Source: an uncultured Lewinella sp. (lineage in GTDB: Bacteria > Bacteroidota > Bacteroidia > Chitinophagales > Saprospiraceae). From it: a stretch of 36,559 nt of DNA. Below the pieces are notes generated by a model, which was not told the DNA's origin, searched no databases, and worked only from the letters and a program-made list of their open reading frames with translations. The DNA is taken from NCBI GenBank assembly GCA_913057725.1, contig CAJXOS010000056.1, positions 1 through 36,559 on the forward strand, in the 5' to 3' direction. Positions 35,939 through 36,559 of the stretch are shown in pieces. Both the position numbers and the translations under genes were made by a program. The first letter of the stretch is position 1, and each line of letters begins with the position of its first letter.

Positions 35939-35946
35939 TAGTTTTG
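35939..35946 (+). promoter_or_regulatory. Candidate -7 promoter element TAGTTTTG for the cytochrome gene
   Basis: An exact TAnnTTTG match lies 59 bases before the start codon at 36006, separated from the upstream regulator gene. No TTG is found at -33 spacing; this would be expected if the promoter depends on an activator such as the adjacent AraC protein, but that is inference. Confidence 0.35.
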
Positions 35947-36005
35947 GAAGGGAAGTAAAACCACACACGTATATCCTTTATCACTTCCAAAAAAGCTCAT
36001 TCAGA

Positions 36006-36559
36006 ATGAAAAACGTTCGAATTCTGCTCTTGCTGGTCGTAGCAGCGGTAGTAGCCGTATCTACTGGTCTTTGGGCAGATGCCAATTCTCTTCCGGATCG
36101 CGACCTAGCCTCGGAAGAAGCCACTATCGAATACGATTCCGACTTCGACAAAATGATGGCAGTACTTACTCACAAACGTTGTGTCAATTGCCATCCATCA
36201 GACAACTATCCGCGCCAGGGAGAAGACAGCCACATCCACCGTTTTGGTGTGCAGCGTGGTGATGACAACCATGGAATAGCCGCTTTACGCTGCGAAACGT
36301 GCCATCAGCATGACAATAACAATTACTCTGGCGTTCCGGGGGCACCGGAATGGAGCTTAGCACCCCCTAGCATGGCTTGGCAAGGATTAAGCCGAGTAGA
36401 GATCGCACAGTCTATGCTGAACCCTGAAAATAACGGTGGTCGCAATCTGGAAGAAATTGTCGAACACCTCACCGAGCACGAGCTCGTACTTTGGGCATGG
36501 GAGCCCGGTATTGACGCCGATGGTAACGAGCGCGAAAAGCCCCCCGTACCCAAGGACGA
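36006..36559 (+). CDS. Dihaem c-type cytochrome, possible electron-transfer subunit of a molybdenum hydroxylase (partial, 3' end outside window)
   Basis: The ATG at 36006 opens 184 codons to the window edge. An N-terminal hydrophobic export signal (about 5-24) is followed by two haem-binding motifs, CVNCH (59-63) and CETCH (96-100), with intervening HPSDNYPRQGED and HGIAALRCETCHQ. Such small cytochromes, from memory, are often labelled isoquinoline 1-oxidoreductase subunit because they lie beside IorA/IorB-type molybdenum enzymes. No such gene is visible here because the window ends, so the partner is unproven. It acts in the periplasm. It lies downstream of an AraC-type regulator. Confidence 0.83.
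   Translation, partial: MKNVRILLLLVVAAVVAVSTGLWADANSLPDRDLASEEATIEYDSDFDKMMAVLTHKRCVNCHPSDNYPRQGEDSHIHRFGVQRGDDNHGIAALRCETCHQHDNNNYSGVPGAPEWSLAPPSMAWQGLSRVEIAQSMLNPENNGGRNLEEIVEHLTEHELVLWAWEPGIDADGNEREKPPVPKD

Overview
The window looks like chromosomal DNA of a member of the Bacteroidota, most likely a marine gliding-type lineage such as the Saprospiria/Lewinella group. The lineage is inferred from gene content. There are two TonB-dependent receptors, one with the N-terminal carboxypeptidase-like domain typical of the phylum. There is a giant exported protein with SprB-type and cadherin-like repeats, and a GH3/serine-hydrolase fusion. Several genes have the Bacteroidota -7 promoter element TAnnTTTG, and I see no clear Shine-Dalgarno sequences. 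I see no tRNA, rRNA, CRISPR array or intact transposase.

Layout. 1-1986 (-) is the 5' part of a TonB-dependent outer-membrane receptor that runs off the left edge; a 522-base non-coding stretch lies upstream of it. 2509-3480 (-) is an inward-rectifier-type potassium channel. 3738-9692 (+) is a 1984-residue surface protein with five copies of a 255/256-residue three-domain unit. 9850-12477 (+) is a membrane protein with a spermidine-synthase-like domain. 12493-15522 (-) is a GH3 glycosidase fused to a serine hydrolase. 15740-17470 (-) carries an epoxide-hydrolase-like enzyme and a WYL regulator. 17531-19510 (-) is a membrane glycosyltransferase-like TPR protein, divergent from an O-antigen-ligase-like protein at 19753-21066 (+). 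The O-antigen ligase overlaps a rhomboid protease tail to tail.

20975-23424 (-) looks like a four-gene cluster: alpha/beta hydrolase, small membrane protein, small exported protein, rhomboid. 23687-24256 (+) is a beta-carbonic anhydrase. A 154-base inverted-repeat element (MITE-like) sits exactly behind its stop codon, followed by a bidirectional terminator shared with mtaB (24521-25864, -). 25993-27578 (-) is an AT-rich, overlapping two-gene cassette: a small P-loop ATPase and an arrestin-like two-helix membrane protein. It lies next to ligA and a coupled small gene (27620-30012, -). 30115-33319 (+) holds a secreted hypothetical protein and a second TonB receptor of the haem/haemoglobin-receptor type. 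33392-34144 (-) is a glucosaminidase, 34304-34816 (+) an OmpH/Skp chaperone with a good promoter and terminator, 34990-35826 (+) an AraC-type regulator, and 36006-36559 (+) the 5' part of a dihaem cytochrome c.

Most of the window is envelope biology: nutrient uptake, surface adhesin or filament, glycan assembly, peptidoglycan turnover and OMP chaperoning, with two housekeeping genes (ligA, mtaB). The observations most worth following up are the ATPase/arrestin-like cassette, the MITE-like element whose target duplication recreates a stop codon, and the giant repeat protein with a beta-barrel-like C-terminus in place of a recognisable T9SS sorting domain.
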